DNA of 64,000 nucleotides from positions 806,001-870,000 of the forward strand of contig NZ_AFEU01000002.1 in the NCBI RefSeq assembly GCF_000262755.1, in the 5' to 3' direction. The first letter of the stretch is position 1, and each line of letters opens with the position of its first letter. Shown here in pieces: positions 26,860 to 36,645 of the stretch. The notes beneath the pieces were generated by a model. The model ran no database searches. It saw only the letters and a list, made by a program, of their open reading frames with translations, and had not been told where the DNA came from. This stretch comes from Bacillus methanolicus PB1 (GTDB lineage: Bacteria; Bacillota; Bacilli; Bacillales; Cytobacillaceae). Made by a program: the position numbers and the translations under genes.

Positions 26860-26873
26860 CGAATATTCGTTCG
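26860..26873. promoter_or_regulatory. LexA (DinR) SOS box of uvrBA
   Basis: CGAATATTCGTTCG matches the Bacillus SOS consensus CGAAC-N4-GTTCG with one change, about 200 bases before uvrB. A TAGAAT -10-like box lies at 26906-26911. uvrBA is a known SOS operon in B. subtilis. Confidence 0.75.
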
Positions 26874-27071
26874 CGTATTGTTGGTTTGTTTTGAGTGCTT
26901 TGTGGTAGAATGTTTATATGAGTTTTTGAAGACGGATAAAGTGAAACTTTGTCATTGTAGCTTTTTTCCCACGTTGATATTCGATTCCCAAAAAGTAAAT
27001 AGCTCGAATCACTTTTGGTATTAACGATACTTATCTTCGGTTCATACCATTGCGGAACAGGAGGTTTTTTT

Positions 27072-29051
27072 GTGACGGAGCAATTTGAATTAGTCTCGAA
27101 ATATTCGCCTCAGGGCGATCAGCCTGAAGCAATAAGAAAACTTGTGGAAGGCATAAAGAATGGGAAGAAGCATCAAACACTTTTAGGGGCAACGGGGACA
27201 GGGAAAACATTTACGATATCGAATGTGATTAAAGAAGTGAATAAACCGACCCTTGTAATCGCCCACAACAAAACGCTTGCCGGACAGCTTTACAGCGAGT
27301 TTAAAGAATTTTTCCCGAATAATGCGGTTGAATATTTTGTCAGCTACTACGACTATTATCAGCCTGAAGCGTATGTTCCGCAAACAGATACTTATATTGA
27401 AAAAGATGCGAGCATCAATGATGAAATTGATAAGCTGCGCCACTCGGCTACATCTGCTCTGTTTGAAAGACGGGATGTTATCATTGTTGCCAGCGTTTCA
27501 TGCATTTATGGCCTCGGTTCTCCTGAAGAATACCGTGATCTCGTCGTTTCATTGCGTGTCGGCATGGAAATTGAACGAAACAAGCTGCTGCACCGGCTCG
27601 TTGATATTCAATATGAACGGAATGATATTGACTTCAAACGGGGGACATTCCGCGTACGCGGAGATGTTGTGGAAATTTTTCCTGCTTCAAGGGATCAACA
27701 CTGCATCCGCGTTGAGTTTTTTGGGGATGAAATTGACCGAATACGTGAAGTCGATGCGTTAACTGGAGAAATATTAGGGGAACGCGAACATGCTGCGATT
27801 TTTCCTGCTTCCCACTTCGTTACGCGTGAAGAAAAAATGCGAATTGCGATCGAAAATATAGAAAAAGAACTGGAAGAGCAGCTTCAAAAGCTTCGCGCTG
27901 AAGACAAACTTCTCGAGGCGCAGCGCCTTGAGCAGCGGACCCGCTATGATCTTGAAATGATGCGGGAAATGGGCTTTTGTTCAGGAATTGAAAATTATTC
28001 GCGGCATCTGACATTAAGGCCTCCGGGATCAACGCCGTATACATTGCTGGATTATTTTCCTGACGATTTTCTCATTGTTATTGATGAATCACATGTCACT
28101 TTGCCCCAAATTCGTGGTATGTACAATGGAGACCGGGCCCGGAAGCAGGTTCTTGTCGACCACGGTTTCCGGCTTCCTTCAGCACTGGACAACCGTCCGC
28201 TGACATTTGAAGAATTTGAAAAACATATAAATCAAATTGTATTTGTATCCGCAACTCCGGGACCTTATGAGTTGGAGCACTCTCCCGAAATGGTTGAGCA
28301 GATTATCCGGCCGACAGGCCTGTTGGATCCGACGATTGATGTCCGTACGATTGAAGGGCAGATTGATGACTTAATCGGCGAAATTCAGGACCGGATTAAG
28401 CGGAATGAACGAGTTCTTGTAACGACATTGACGAAGAAAATGGCGGAAGACTTAACCGACTATTTGAAAGAAATTGGAATTAAAGTTCGATATTTGCATT
28501 CTGAGATAAAAACACTTGAGAGGATCGAAGTTATCCGGGACCTTCGCCTCGGGAAGTTTGATGTTCTTGTCGGGATCAACTTGTTAAGAGAAGGGCTTGA
28601 CATTCCTGAAGTTTCTCTTGTTGCGATTCTTGACGCAGATAAAGAAGGCTTTCTTCGTTCGGAACGCTCTCTTATACAGACGATTGGCCGGGCAGCCCGG
28701 AATGCAAACGGACATGTCATTATGTATGCCGACTGGATTACCCAGTCAATGGAAATTGCGATTAATGAAACGAAGCGCCGCCGTGCGATTCAGGAAGAAT
28801 ACAACAAAAAACACGGAATTACACCGCAAACAATTAAAAAGGAGATTCGCGATGTCATCCGTGCCACTTATGCGGCTGAAGAACAGGAAGAATACAAACC
28901 GGCTGCAAGCATCGGCAAATTGACGAAGAAAGAACGGGAGAATTTGATTGCCGATATGGAAAAAGAAATGAAGGAAGCGGCAAAAGCTTTAAACTTCGAA
29001 CGGGCCGCCGAGCTTCGTGATTTAATACTTGAGTTAAAAGCGGAAGGATGA
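27072..29051 (+). CDS. uvrB: Excinuclease ABC subunit B
   Basis: UvrB verifies lesions and positions UvrC in nucleotide excision repair. The 659-residue protein has Walker A GATGTGKT (about 37-44), the beta-hairpin region [12 protein letters not shown] (about 92-103), DEXX box DESH in the helicase core, the conserved helicase motifs QTIGRAARN and a C-terminal UVR/UvrC-binding domain ([19 protein letters not shown]). The GTG at 27072 follows AGGAGG. uvrA begins seven bases after the stop, so the two are co-transcribed. Confidence 0.97.
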   Translation: MTEQFELVSKYSPQGDQPEAIRKLVEGIKNGKKHQTLLGATGTGKTFTISNVIKEVNKPTLVIAHNKTLAGQLYSEFKEFFPNNAVEYFVSYYDYYQPEAYVPQTDTYIEKDASINDEIDKLRHSATSALFERRDVIIVASVSCIYGLGSPEEYRDLVVSLRVGMEIERNKLLHRLVDIQYERNDIDFKRGTFRVRGDVVEIFPASRDQHCIRVEFFGDEIDRIREVDALTGEILGEREHAAIFPASHFVTREEKMRIAIENIEKELEEQLQKLRAEDKLLEAQRLEQRTRYDLEMMREMGFCSGIENYSRHLTLRPPGSTPYTLLDYFPDDFLIVIDESHVTLPQIRGMYNGDRARKQVLVDHGFRLPSALDNRPLTFEEFEKHINQIVFVSATPGPYELEHSPEMVEQIIRPTGLLDPTIDVRTIEGQIDDLIGEIQDRIKRNERVLVTTLTKKMAEDLTDYLKEIGIKVRYLHSEIKTLERIEVIRDLRLGKFDVLVGINLLREGLDIPEVSLVAILDADKEGFLRSERSLIQTIGRAARNANGHVIMYADWITQSMEIAINETKRRRAIQEEYNKKHGITPQTIKKEIRDVIRATYAAEEQEEYKPAASIGKLTKKERENLIADMEKEMKEAAKALNFERAAELRDLILELKAEG

Positions 29052-29058
29052 CGATTAC

Positions 29059-31932
29059 ATGGCGATGGAAAAACTTGTTGTAAAAGGTGCCAGAGTTCAC
29101 AATTTGAAAAATATTGATGTCACCATTCCGAGAGATAAGCTTGTTGTGGTAACGGGGTTATCCGGTTCAGGAAAGTCGTCGCTCGCCTTTGATACGATTT
29201 ATGCAGAGGGGCAGCGAAGGTATGTGGAATCTCTTTCCGCCTATGCCCGCCAGTTCCTTGGTCAAATGGATAAGCCTGATGTAGATTCTATCGAAGGATT
29301 GTCTCCGGCCATTTCCATTGACCAAAAAACAACTAGCAGGAATCCTCGGTCAACGGTTGGAACAGTTACGGAAATCTATGACTATTTAAGGCTTTTATTT
29401 GCAAGAGTCGGACGGCCGACATGTCCTGTGCACGGAATTGAGATTTCCTCGCAAACGATTGAACAGATGGTAGACCGCATCCTGGAATATCCGGAAAGAA
29501 CCAGGCTGCAAATACTTGCCCCCGTTGTATCAGGACGGAAAGGCACCCATGCAAAAACGCTTGATGAAATTAAAAAGCAAGGGTACGTCCGTGTCCGGAT
29601 TGACGGTGAAATGCATGACCTGGGCGATGAAATTGAGCTTGAGAAAAATAAAAAGCACTCGATTGAAGTCGTTATTGACCGGATCATCGTCAAAGACGGA
29701 ATTTCGGCCCGTCTGTCGGATTCGTTAGAAACAGCTTTGCGTCTTGGCAATGGAAAAGTCATCATTGATGTGATTGGTGAAGAGGAGCTGCTTTTCAGTG
29801 AGCATCATGCATGCCCTCATTGCGGTTTTTCGATTCAAGAGTTTGAGCCGCGGATGTTTTCTTTTAACAGTCCTTACGGAGCCTGCCCTGACTGCGACGG
29901 TCTCGGCACAAAGCTTGAAGTTGATGTCGACCTAGTTATTCCGAATAAGGATCTAACTTTAAGAGAACATGCGATTGCTCCGTGGGAACCGTCAAGCTCG
30001 CAATATTATCCGCAGCTGCTCGAATCGGTATGCAACCATTATGGAATTGACATGGATGTTCCGGTTAAAGGCTTGCCTGAGCATTTACTCGATAAAATTT
30101 TATACGGCTCAAAAGGCGAGCGGATTTATTTCCGTTATGAAAACGATTTTGGCCAGGTGAGAGAAAACTATATTGAATTTGAAGGAGTTCTTAGCAATGT
30201 GGAACGGCGCTATAAAGAAACAAGCTCGGATTATGTCCGTGAACAGATGGAAAAATATATGGCCCATCAGCCGTGTCCGACATGCAAAGGGCATCGCCTG
30301 AAAAAAGAAAGCCTTGCCGTCTTAATTTCCGGAAGGCACATCGGGCAGGTAACCGAACTTTCGATCGAAGAAGCCCACCAGTTCTTTTCAAACCTTGACT
30401 TAACAGAAAAAGAGTTTAAGATCGCCAATCTCATTTTAAGAGAAATTAAGGAAAGGCTCGGCTTTTTAATCAACGTAGGTTTAGATTATTTAACGCTGAG
30501 CCGTGCTGCCGGTACGCTGTCGGGAGGAGAGGCGCAGCGAATTCGTCTGGCGACCCAAATCGGGTCCCGGCTGACAGGCGTTTTATATATTTTAGATGAA
30601 CCGTCAATCGGGCTTCATCAGCGTGATAATGACAGGTTGATTGATACGATGAAAAATATGCGTGATATTGGAAATACGCTGATTGTCGTCGAACATGACG
30701 AAGATACGATGCTTGCTGCAGATTATTTAATCGACGTTGGTCCGGGAGCAGGAGTTCACGGCGGTCAAATTGTTTCTGCGGGAACTCCGGAGGAAGTCAT
30801 GAATGACCCGAACTCGCTGACAGGCCAGTATCTTTCCGGGAAGAAATTTATTCCGCTTCCGATTGAACGAAGAAAACCTGACGGACGTTATGTGGAAATT
30901 AAAGGGGCAAAAGAGAATAATCTTAAGAATGTAAATGTCAAGTTTCCTTTAGGGACTTTTATTGCCGTTACAGGGGTGTCCGGTTCAGGAAAAAGCACAT
31001 TAATTAATGAAATTCTTCATAAATCACTTGCCCAAAAGCTTCACAATGCAAAAAGCAGACCGGGTGAGCATAAAGAAATTAAAGGGATTGAGCATCTCGA
31101 TAAGGTGATTGACATTGACCAGTCGCCGATAGGCCGGACTCCGCGGTCGAATCCGGCGACCTATACCGGAGTGTTTGATGATATTCGCGACGTTTTTGCG
31201 GCTACAAATGAAGCGAAGGTGCGCGGTTATAAAAAAGGCCGTTTCAGTTTTAACGTAAAAGGCGGCCGCTGTGAAGCATGCCGCGGCGACGGGATTATTA
31301 AGATTGAAATGCATTTTTTGCCTGATGTATACGTTCCGTGTGAAGTTTGCCATGGAAAACGCTACAACCGTGAAACGCTTGAGGTGAAATATAAAGGCAA
31401 AAATATTTCCGAAATCCTTGATATGACCGTTGAAGATGCTCTCGTATTTTTCGAGAATATCCCGAAAATTAAACGAAAGCTGCAAACGATTGCGGATGTC
31501 GGATTAGGCTATATCAAACTGGGACAGCCGGCAACAACGCTTTCAGGGGGAGAAGCACAGCGCGTGAAGCTGGCTTCCGAACTGCATCGCCGCTCGACCG
31601 GACGTTCCTTTTATATTTTGGATGAGCCTACAACAGGGCTTCATGTAGACGATATTTCGCGCCTTCTTACTGTTCTGCAGCGGCTTGTCGACAACGGGGA
31701 TACAGTATTAGTGATTGAGCATAACCTTGATGTAATTAAAGCTGCCGATTATATTATCGACCTTGGCCCGGAAGGCGGAGACCGGGGCGGCACGATCGTT
31801 GCGAAAGGTACACCGGAGGAAGTTGCGGAAGCGCCCGGTTCTTATACGGGAAAATATTTAAAGCCAATTCTTGAGCGGGACAGTCTGCGGATGAAAAAGC
31901 TGATCGAGGAAAAGGAAAAAGTTACGAATTGA
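29059..31932 (+). CDS. uvrA: Excinuclease ABC subunit A
   Basis: UvrA is the damage-sensing ATPase of nucleotide excision repair. The 957-residue protein has two ABC modules with Walker [10 protein letters not shown] (about 31-39) and GVSGSGKST (about 640-648), two signature motifs [12 protein letters not shown] and [12 protein letters not shown], and two zinc modules: CPHC/CPDC (near 253-280) and CEAC/CEVC (near 740-770). Length is typical. The ATG follows GAAGGATG. A strong terminator closes the operon. Confidence 0.98.
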   Translation: MAMEKLVVKGARVHNLKNIDVTIPRDKLVVVTGLSGSGKSSLAFDTIYAEGQRRYVESLSAYARQFLGQMDKPDVDSIEGLSPAISIDQKTTSRNPRSTVGTVTEIYDYLRLLFARVGRPTCPVHGIEISSQTIEQMVDRILEYPERTRLQILAPVVSGRKGTHAKTLDEIKKQGYVRVRIDGEMHDLGDEIELEKNKKHSIEVVIDRIIVKDGISARLSDSLETALRLGNGKVIIDVIGEEELLFSEHHACPHCGFSIQEFEPRMFSFNSPYGACPDCDGLGTKLEVDVDLVIPNKDLTLREHAIAPWEPSSSQYYPQLLESVCNHYGIDMDVPVKGLPEHLLDKILYGSKGERIYFRYENDFGQVRENYIEFEGVLSNVERRYKETSSDYVREQMEKYMAHQPCPTCKGHRLKKESLAVLISGRHIGQVTELSIEEAHQFFSNLDLTEKEFKIANLILREIKERLGFLINVGLDYLTLSRAAGTLSGGEAQRIRLATQIGSRLTGVLYILDEPSIGLHQRDNDRLIDTMKNMRDIGNTLIVVEHDEDTMLAADYLIDVGPGAGVHGGQIVSAGTPEEVMNDPNSLTGQYLSGKKFIPLPIERRKPDGRYVEIKGAKENNLKNVNVKFPLGTFIAVTGVSGSGKSTLINEILHKSLAQKLHNAKSRPGEHKEIKGIEHLDKVIDIDQSPIGRTPRSNPATYTGVFDDIRDVFAATNEAKVRGYKKGRFSFNVKGGRCEACRGDGIIKIEMHFLPDVYVPCEVCHGKRYNRETLEVKYKGKNISEILDMTVEDALVFFENIPKIKRKLQTIADVGLGYIKLGQPATTLSGGEAQRVKLASELHRRSTGRSFYILDEPTTGLHVDDISRLLTVLQRLVDNGDTVLVIEHNLDVIKAADYIIDLGPEGGDRGGTIVAKGTPEEVAEAPGSYTGKYLKPILERDSLRMKKLIEEKEKVTN

Positions 31933-31937
31933 TAGAA

Positions 31938-31971
31938 GGAAAGCAGCTGCTTGATACGCAGCTGCTTTTTT
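31938..31971 (+). terminator. Terminator after uvrA
   Basis: AAAGCAGCTGC pairs with GCAGCTGCTTT around TTGATAC and continues into TTTT. Confidence 0.9.
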
Positions 31972-31990
31972 CAGATTGATTCCAGGTTTT

Positions 31991-32320
31991 TGAGCCTTTG
32001 TTAAGTACTTGTGAGCCGTAATTTCGAATTATGAGCCTTTATTTTCATTTATGAGCCTTTAAATTTATATATGAGCCTTTATTTTCATTTATGAGCCTTT
32101 AATTTTATATAAGAGCCTTCATTTTCATTTATGAGCCCTTAAATTTATATATGAGCCTTTATTTTTATATAAGAGCCTTCATTTTCATTTATGAGCCCTT
32201 AAATTTATATATGAGCCTTTATTTTTATATAAGAGCCTTTATCTTGATTTATGAGCCTTCGTTTTGTTATATGAGCCTTTAATTCTATTAATGAGTCTTC
32301 GTTGATATTATGAGCCAAAC
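31991..32320. repeat. 20-bp tandem array 2 (about 16 units, ATGAGCC core)
   Basis: Units begin ATGAGCCTTT, AAGAGCCTTC or ATGAGCCCTT and keep a 20-bp register from 32011 to 32310. The variable ten bases alternate between ATTTTCATTT, AAATTTATAT and ATTTTTATAT. A three-unit, 60-bp block (32111-32170) is repeated exactly at 32171-32230, showing local expansion. No gene lies within it. Confidence 0.93.
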
Positions 32321-32438
32321 CTCCAATTGCAGTAAAAAGGCAGCACTGTATTAGAGCCATATTTTATCCGGAATTGATTTTGAAATATGAAACTTTCGAA
32401 AACTCCTTGCGTAAATACATATAAAGGAGATGATGAAA

Positions 32439-32753
32439 GTGGAAATGAATAAAATTCTCTCAAGTTTAAGTTATTTCAGTGTATTGTTTGCCGGTATTCT
32501 TTTTCCATTAATCGTCTGGCTGGCAGCCGAAGATATAGAAGTAAAGGGACATGCAAAAAAAGCATTTTTCTCACACTTAATACCACTCATCCCGTTGCCG
32601 ATTCTTTTATTTTCAGTCTTTTCCGAATTGATAGGCGGGGATCAGACAACAACCATTCCGGTAGTCTTTTTCACTTCCATTGTATTAATTATCATATTGA
32701 GCTGTATCGTTCTAGTATGGAATATTGTAAAAGGCATAAAGGTTTTGCGATAA
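32439..32753 (+). CDS. DUF4870-family small membrane protein
   Basis: The 104-residue product has three hydrophobic segments (SYFSVLFAGILFPLIVWLA, LIPLIPLPILLFSVF, VFFTSIVLIIILSCIVLVWNI) and matches the DUF4870/YvlA-like pattern of small membrane proteins of unknown function. It lies upstream of yvlB, where B. subtilis has yvlA. The GTG at 32439 lies about nine bases after AGGAG; ATGs at 32430 and 32433 are too close to it, and ATG 32445 is an alternative. Confidence 0.7.
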   Translation: MEMNKILSSLSYFSVLFAGILFPLIVWLAAEDIEVKGHAKKAFFSHLIPLIPLPILLFSVFSELIGGDQTTTIPVVFFTSIVLIIILSCIVLVWNIVKGIKVLR

Positions 32754-32794
32754 TTCAGTTCTTGCGATTTTAAAAACGCTTTGGAGGGATAATG

Positions 32795-33898
32795 ATGAAA
32801 GAAGAACGTGAAAGAATTTTAAAAATGGTGCAAGAGGGCAAACTATCTGTCAATGAAGCGTTAACGTTGCTGGAAGAGCTCGATAAAAGCAGCAAAACGA
32901 TGGAGCAGAAGCAGGAAGAAATCATCCATGAATTATCCGCGGCAGTAAACTATGAAGAAGCGAAAAAGGAAGATTTTGTCCATCACAAATTTCAATCTGT
33001 GAAAGATAAAATTTTTGACTTCGTTGATTCTGCTTTGAAAAAGATTAAGGATTTTGATTTGGACCTTAATTTTGGCCAGTCGGTCGAGGTTTCGCATATT
33101 TTCCATCATGGAGAAGCTATTGTAAAAGAAATAGATGTGGACGTGGCAAACGGGTCTGTTAAACTCGTGCCATGGGATCAGCGCGATGTCCGGATTGAAT
33201 GCCATGCGAAAATCTATCGTGTTCATTCTCAAGAAGAAGCGAGGCAATCCTTTTTAAAGGAAGTTGTGTTTGCGATTGAAGGAGGAAAAATGCGGTTCAG
33301 CACTCAGCAAAAATGGATGAAAGTTGATGCAAAAATTTATGTGCCTCAGGAAGATTATGATTATGTGAGAGTCCGAATGTTTAATGGTCCGATTGAAGGC
33401 AAAAACTTAAAAGTAAATAACCTTAAAATTAAGGCTGCCAACGGAAAAATTAATCTCGATGCCATTATTTCCGGCAAAACGGAAGTTGAGACCGCCAATG
33501 GCCATATTCATTTATCCAACAGCACGGCAGATGAGCTTGAACTTGAATCAATTAACGGAGCGATTAAATTAGATGGTGATTTTATAAAAGCAGATGTTCA
33601 AACTTTTAATGGCGATGTTCATTGTTCATTAAAAAGCCGGACAGAGTCGATCGCTGCGAAAGCGACAACAGGCGGCATCGATATTTTCCTTCCAGAATCT
33701 GTTTCTGCTGAAGGCGAACTGAAGACAAATCTCGGTGGTTTTTCCGTTGAGCTCGAGGGCATTCAAATTGTAGAAGAAAAAACGGAAATAATTCAAAAAA
33801 TGCTCCGCTTTAAACCGGTCAATGACGAGAAAAAAGTGGTGAAAGTGTTCGCTGATTCAAAAACCGGATCGATACACATAAAAAACAGAGGATCATAA
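32795..33898 (+). CDS. yvlB: DUF4097 protein YvlB
   Basis: The 367-residue protein has an N-terminal SHOCT-like helical domain (about 1-40, ERERILKMVQEGKLSVNEALTLLEEL) followed by an acidic linker and a C-terminal DUF4097 beta-helix-like repeat region (about 105-365) with recurring NGxI and TxNGxI motifs. YvlB belongs to the envelope-stress yvlABCD locus of B. subtilis (linked to LiaRS/SigW-type responses), with a proposed adhesin-like or membrane-associated fold. ATG 32795 lies seven bases after GGAGG; ATG 32792 is equally possible. Confidence 0.88.
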   Translation: MKEERERILKMVQEGKLSVNEALTLLEELDKSSKTMEQKQEEIIHELSAAVNYEEAKKEDFVHHKFQSVKDKIFDFVDSALKKIKDFDLDLNFGQSVEVSHIFHHGEAIVKEIDVDVANGSVKLVPWDQRDVRIECHAKIYRVHSQEEARQSFLKEVVFAIEGGKMRFSTQQKWMKVDAKIYVPQEDYDYVRVRMFNGPIEGKNLKVNNLKIKAANGKINLDAIISGKTEVETANGHIHLSNSTADELELESINGAIKLDGDFIKADVQTFNGDVHCSLKSRTESIAAKATTGGIDIFLPESVSAEGELKTNLGGFSVELEGIQIVEEKTEIIQKMLRFKPVNDEKKVVKVFADSKTGSIHIKNRGS

Positions 33899-33919
33899 CA
33901 ATTGCTAGGAGGATTGGAA

Positions 33920-33985
33920 ATGAAGCTTGTGCGTTCGAGGACGGATCGTAAATTTACATTTCCAAGCAAAGGGTTTTTACAATGA
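33920..33985 (+). pseudogene. yvlC: Remnant of yvlC (PspC domain), 21 codons
   Basis: A strong GGAGG is followed by an ATG frame of 21 residues beginning MKLVRSRTDRKF. The RSRTDRK segment is the conserved start of PspC-domain proteins such as YvlC, which occupies this position in B. subtilis. The rest of the protein (normally about 65 residues with two helices) is gone, and the frame ends in TGA overlapping the ATG of yvlD. An internal deletion that kept the start and the translational coupling is the simplest explanation. Confidence 0.65.
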
Positions 33986-34341
33986 GATGGCTGATCGGAA
34001 TTGTTATTAATGCTGTTCTGTTTATCGCTTTGGCGGGGTATTTTAAGGAATCCATTTACTTATCGGGTTTTGGTGCAGCACTCGGGGCGAGTTTTTTGTT
34101 GTCGATTTTAAATGTGCTTGTGCGGCCGATTCTCATTCTTTTGACATTGCCGGCAACCGTATTGACTCTCGGTTTGTTCTTATTTGTTATCAATGCGATA
34201 ACACTGTTGCTCACAGATGCCATTATGGGAACGGCTTTCGAAATTAACGGTTTTGGAATGGCGCTGCTCATGTCAGTAATTATGGCGCTCGTGAATATGA
34301 TTATTCAAAAAGCAATACTTGAACGTGCGAATAAGAAATAA
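33982..34341 (+). CDS. yvlD: Phage-holin-4-type membrane protein YvlD
   Basis: The 119-residue membrane protein has four hydrophobic segments (WLIGIVINAVLFIALAGYF, FGAALGASFLLSILNVLV, TVLTLGLFLFVINAITLLL, GMALLMSVIMALVNMII) and belongs to the DUF360/phage-holin-4 family. YvlD sits last in the envelope-stress yvl operon; its function is unknown. Its ATG overlaps the stop of the yvlC remnant and it has no strong ribosome binding site of its own, so it depends on coupling. Confidence 0.88.
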   Translation: MRWLIGIVINAVLFIALAGYFKESIYLSGFGAALGASFLLSILNVLVRPILILLTLPATVLTLGLFLFVINAITLLLTDAIMGTAFEINGFGMALLMSVIMALVNMIIQKAILERANKK

Positions 34342-34362
34342 GGAACAAAGATGAGAAAAAAA

Positions 34363-34403
34363 GAAAAAAGACCAGTTCGCATATCTCGCGGCTTGGTCTT
34401 TAC
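34363..34403. terminator. Terminator between yvlD and the convergent phosphatase gene
   Basis: AAAGACCA pairs with TGGTCTTT. On the minus strand it is followed by TTTTTTC, and on the plus strand by TACTG. It may serve both converging transcripts. Confidence 0.7.
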
Positions 34404-34455
34404 TGTTTATGATTATTATTTTGGCCTTCCATAACAATTTTATGGTAAAAAAATT

Positions 34456-35265
34456 TTAAGGTGTAAATGGCAGCAAGCTTCTTTCTCTTAATTTTGCTTT
34501 TTCAGTGTTTGATAGGCCGAAACTATTATTATAGATGGCTTTTTCCCAATCACCGTACATTGGGTTTGGGAAGACAATAAGTTTTTTGCCAAATTCATCT
34601 TTCTGTTTTTCAACGTTTTGGACTCTTTTTGCAGCAGATAAATAATCAAATCCTCTGAAATCTGATAAGTTATCCCCAAATAATAAGACAATGTCATGTG
34701 TTTTTGCTACATGTTGACGGCGTGTTGCTTTTCCTTTTTCACCGGGCTGTTTTAACAGAACGTGTTCTGCAGTTGCCTGTGGTGCACCAATTTGCTGCAA
34801 GTTTTTAATCGTCGCTTCCTTTTGGGCTTCTTTTCTGTTCGATATGTAAAAAATATCCACTCCCTTAGAGTTTGCATACGATAAAAATTCAACTGCTCCA
34901 GGAAGTGCTTTTGCCTCGGCCCGATTAATCCACTCATTCCATGTTTTGCGATTTCGAATGCCGGTTTTTATAGTCCATGCAAAGTAAGGGCTGTTATCTA
35001 ATACCGTTTCATCGAGATCAAGAACAACAGCAGGCTTCTTCGCCTTTTTATCTAAAGCTTCATCGAGTCTCATTTTTCCTATGTTGTACCCTTGATGAAA
35101 TAATGCTTTTGCTTCTCCGGCTGTTTGGAACCAAAGAACAGACATTGTATTTTGTTTTTGCAAGTTGCATGCCGGTCCGGCTGCTCCATCCATCGCATTC
35201 ACACTAACACTGATAAGCAAAAAGGATAAAACAGTTATTGTAAATAATGTTGCCATTTTTTTCAT
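34456..35265 (-). CDS. Secreted HAD acid phosphatase (e(P4)-like)
   Basis: The 269-residue protein resembles the 5'-nucleotidase/acid phosphatase family of Haemophilus lipoprotein e(P4). A signal peptide spans residues 1-24 (SVNA cleavage), and the HAD nucleophile motif DLDETVLDN has Asp83 and Asp85. Later motifs are YISNRK (Thr/Ser motif II) and LLFGDNLSDF (acidic motif). No normal lipobox is seen, so it is probably secreted or loosely bound. It would dephosphorylate nucleotides or other phosphoesters outside the cell. Start ATG 35265 lies behind AAAGGAGG; the longer upstream frame is not needed. Confidence 0.87.
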   Translation of the reverse strand: MKKMATLFTITVLSFLLISVSVNAMDGAAGPACNLQKQNTMSVLWFQTAGEAKALFHQGYNIGKMRLDEALDKKAKKPAVVLDLDETVLDNSPYFAWTIKTGIRNRKTWNEWINRAEAKALPGAVEFLSYANSKGVDIFYISNRKEAQKEATIKNLQQIGAPQATAEHVLLKQPGEKGKATRRQHVAKTHDIVLLFGDNLSDFRGFDYLSAAKRVQNVEKQKDEFGKKLIVFPNPMYGDWEKAIYNNSFGLSNTEKAKLRERSLLPFTP

Positions 35266-35343
35266 ATGGAAACCTCCTTTGATTAAATTCGAGGTTAGTA
35301 TGTGAAAAAACAACAAATTCACTCCCTTTTTCAATCTTTTTGT

Positions 35344-35529
35344 CTAAATTATTTTCCAATTACTCGATTCCAAAAGCTGGTGGATATTTTTATATTCTTT
35401 AATGAGCCTTTCTTGTTGAAAAGCGGCACTTACTATCACATCCTCTAGCTTCCATTCTCCATCGACTTCACGAAAATGTTGCTGTAAAGGTAAAAAAGCC
35501 CCTGCGTAGAGCATGGGACTGTAATACAT
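35344..35529 (-). pseudogene. Short reading-frame fragment, 61 codons, doubtful
   Basis: The frame encodes a 61-residue peptide (LQQHFREVDGEWKLEDVIVSAAFQQE) that reads like the C-terminal part of a small extracellular or NTF2-like protein. No ribosome binding site precedes its ATG and it ends near the phosphatase gene. A truncated gene is more likely than a functional one. I do not recognise it. Confidence 0.35.
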
Positions 35530-35575
35530 TAATGTTATGGTATTAAGGCAGTTTTTTCGTATATTAAATATCTGC

Positions 35576-35920
35576 TTATTTCCGTGGGATACGCTGCCTC
35601 ATTCCTGATTTTTTTATGTATTTCTTCAGTTCATCATAAAAATTCTCTCTGGTTCCAGCCAATACTATTAACAGCAGATCACCGTTTTCTTGTTCTTCTA
35701 CACAATAAGCAAGCTCGTAACTTGTCTTGTTGTGCCGGATATCGAAAGAAGAAACTCCGGACAAATCCCCTTTTTTATCATCCCCTAATGTAGGATCCAA
35801 CCGGAGTACCTCAATGGCTTCCTGAAATTTTTTAAGCAGCGGTTTGTTTTTCTTGATGGATTTAAAAAAAGATTTAGCTCCTGGCGATATTTCGAAATCT
35901 AAAGGTTTCTGCCTATTCAT
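35576..35920 (-). CDS. RelE/ParE-family toxin
   Basis: The 114-residue product matches the RelE/ParE fold: FEISPGAKSFFKSIKKN (N-terminal helix), a central LSGVSSFDIRH strand pair and a C-terminal LIVLAGTRENFYDEL region. Family members are mRNA interferases or gyrase poisons; which applies is not clear. The start ATG 35920 follows GAGG and overlaps the end of the antitoxin gene by eight bases. That overlap and the order antitoxin-toxin are typical of type II modules. Confidence 0.82.
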   Translation of the reverse strand: MNRQKPLDFEISPGAKSFFKSIKKNKPLLKKFQEAIEVLRLDPTLGDDKKGDLSGVSSFDIRHNKTSYELAYCVEEQENGDLLLIVLAGTRENFYDELKKYIKKSGMRQRIPRK

Positions 35921-36296
35921 CCTTATCCTCATCATCCAATTCATTAAAGAAATCTTCTGTATTAGAATAAATCTGATGGTCTCTGTTTTCGGCTATCAAC
36001 TGTTGAAGTGCCGGCCTGATTTGTGATTTTCTATAGGCAAACTCCTGAAGCAGTTCTTCCCCTTCATATCCCTCATTAATCAGATCTCGCAGGATAAATT
36101 CGCTGAAATCCACATCTTCTTCTACAGGCTTAATAACCAAGGCCCCATCTATAATCTGGCATAGCACCTCATCGTTGATTTTCAGTTCGTCATAAAATTC
36201 TTTAGGAATTGTAATTTGTCGCTTGCTGGATACAGAAATTCTCTTAGGCTTTACCATGCGTACTGTCTCCTTTTTCAACTCAAGTACGTTCCCCAT
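35913..36296 (-). CDS. AbrB/SpoVT-type antitoxin
   Basis: The 127-residue protein has an N-terminal swapped-hairpin AbrB domain (about residues 15-60: KRISVSSKRQITIPKEFYDEL...VLCQIIDGALVIKP), which would bind the operon promoter, and an acidic, flexible C-terminus (about 65-127, ending in NELDDEDKDE) suited to wrapping the toxin. The ATG follows AAAGGAGG. The pairing of an AbrB-type antitoxin with a RelE/ParE toxin is common in Firmicutes. Confidence 0.85.
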   Translation of the reverse strand: MGNVLELKKETVRMVKPKRISVSSKRQITIPKEFYDELKINDEVLCQIIDGALVIKPVEEDVDFSEFILRDLINEGYEGEELLQEFAYRKSQIRPALQQLIAENRDHQIYSNTEDFFNELDDEDKDE

Positions 36297-36645
36297 AGTA
36301 TATGCCTCCTTTTATAAAATTTATACTATTTTCTTTGTTTCTTTGAAATTTGGTTCTTGGTTCAAATTATATCATAAAGAGTTTTCTTCTTAAACTTAGA
36401 TGTGAAGTCCATGAGTGATCTTTTTCGGCCAGGTGCTCTCAAAGACTTAATTGAAAAAATTTGTGTAGGGTGGAAAGTAGAAAAATTATTGCTGCGTTGA
36501 ACGGGCAATGGTCTGTTAAAACGTAGGTTTAGCAGTCCTTTAAGGAATCTCCTACCTTAAAAATCGTTGGATTTAGGTGGGAGTAGTTCAATTGAAAAGT
36601 TAACAACAAAAAATGCTTTCGTTCATCCAAGCATGCAGCACATGT
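36297..36645. other. Intergenic region with a possible IS200/IS605 right-end scar
   Basis: No normal gene is present. A 29-codon frame at 36411-36500 has no ribosome binding site. At about 36520-36600, GTAGGTTTAGCAGTCC, AATCTCCTACC and GGTGGGAGTAGTTCAA resemble the structured right ends of IS200/IS605 (TnpB-type) elements. No transposase or TnpB remains. Confidence 0.35.
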
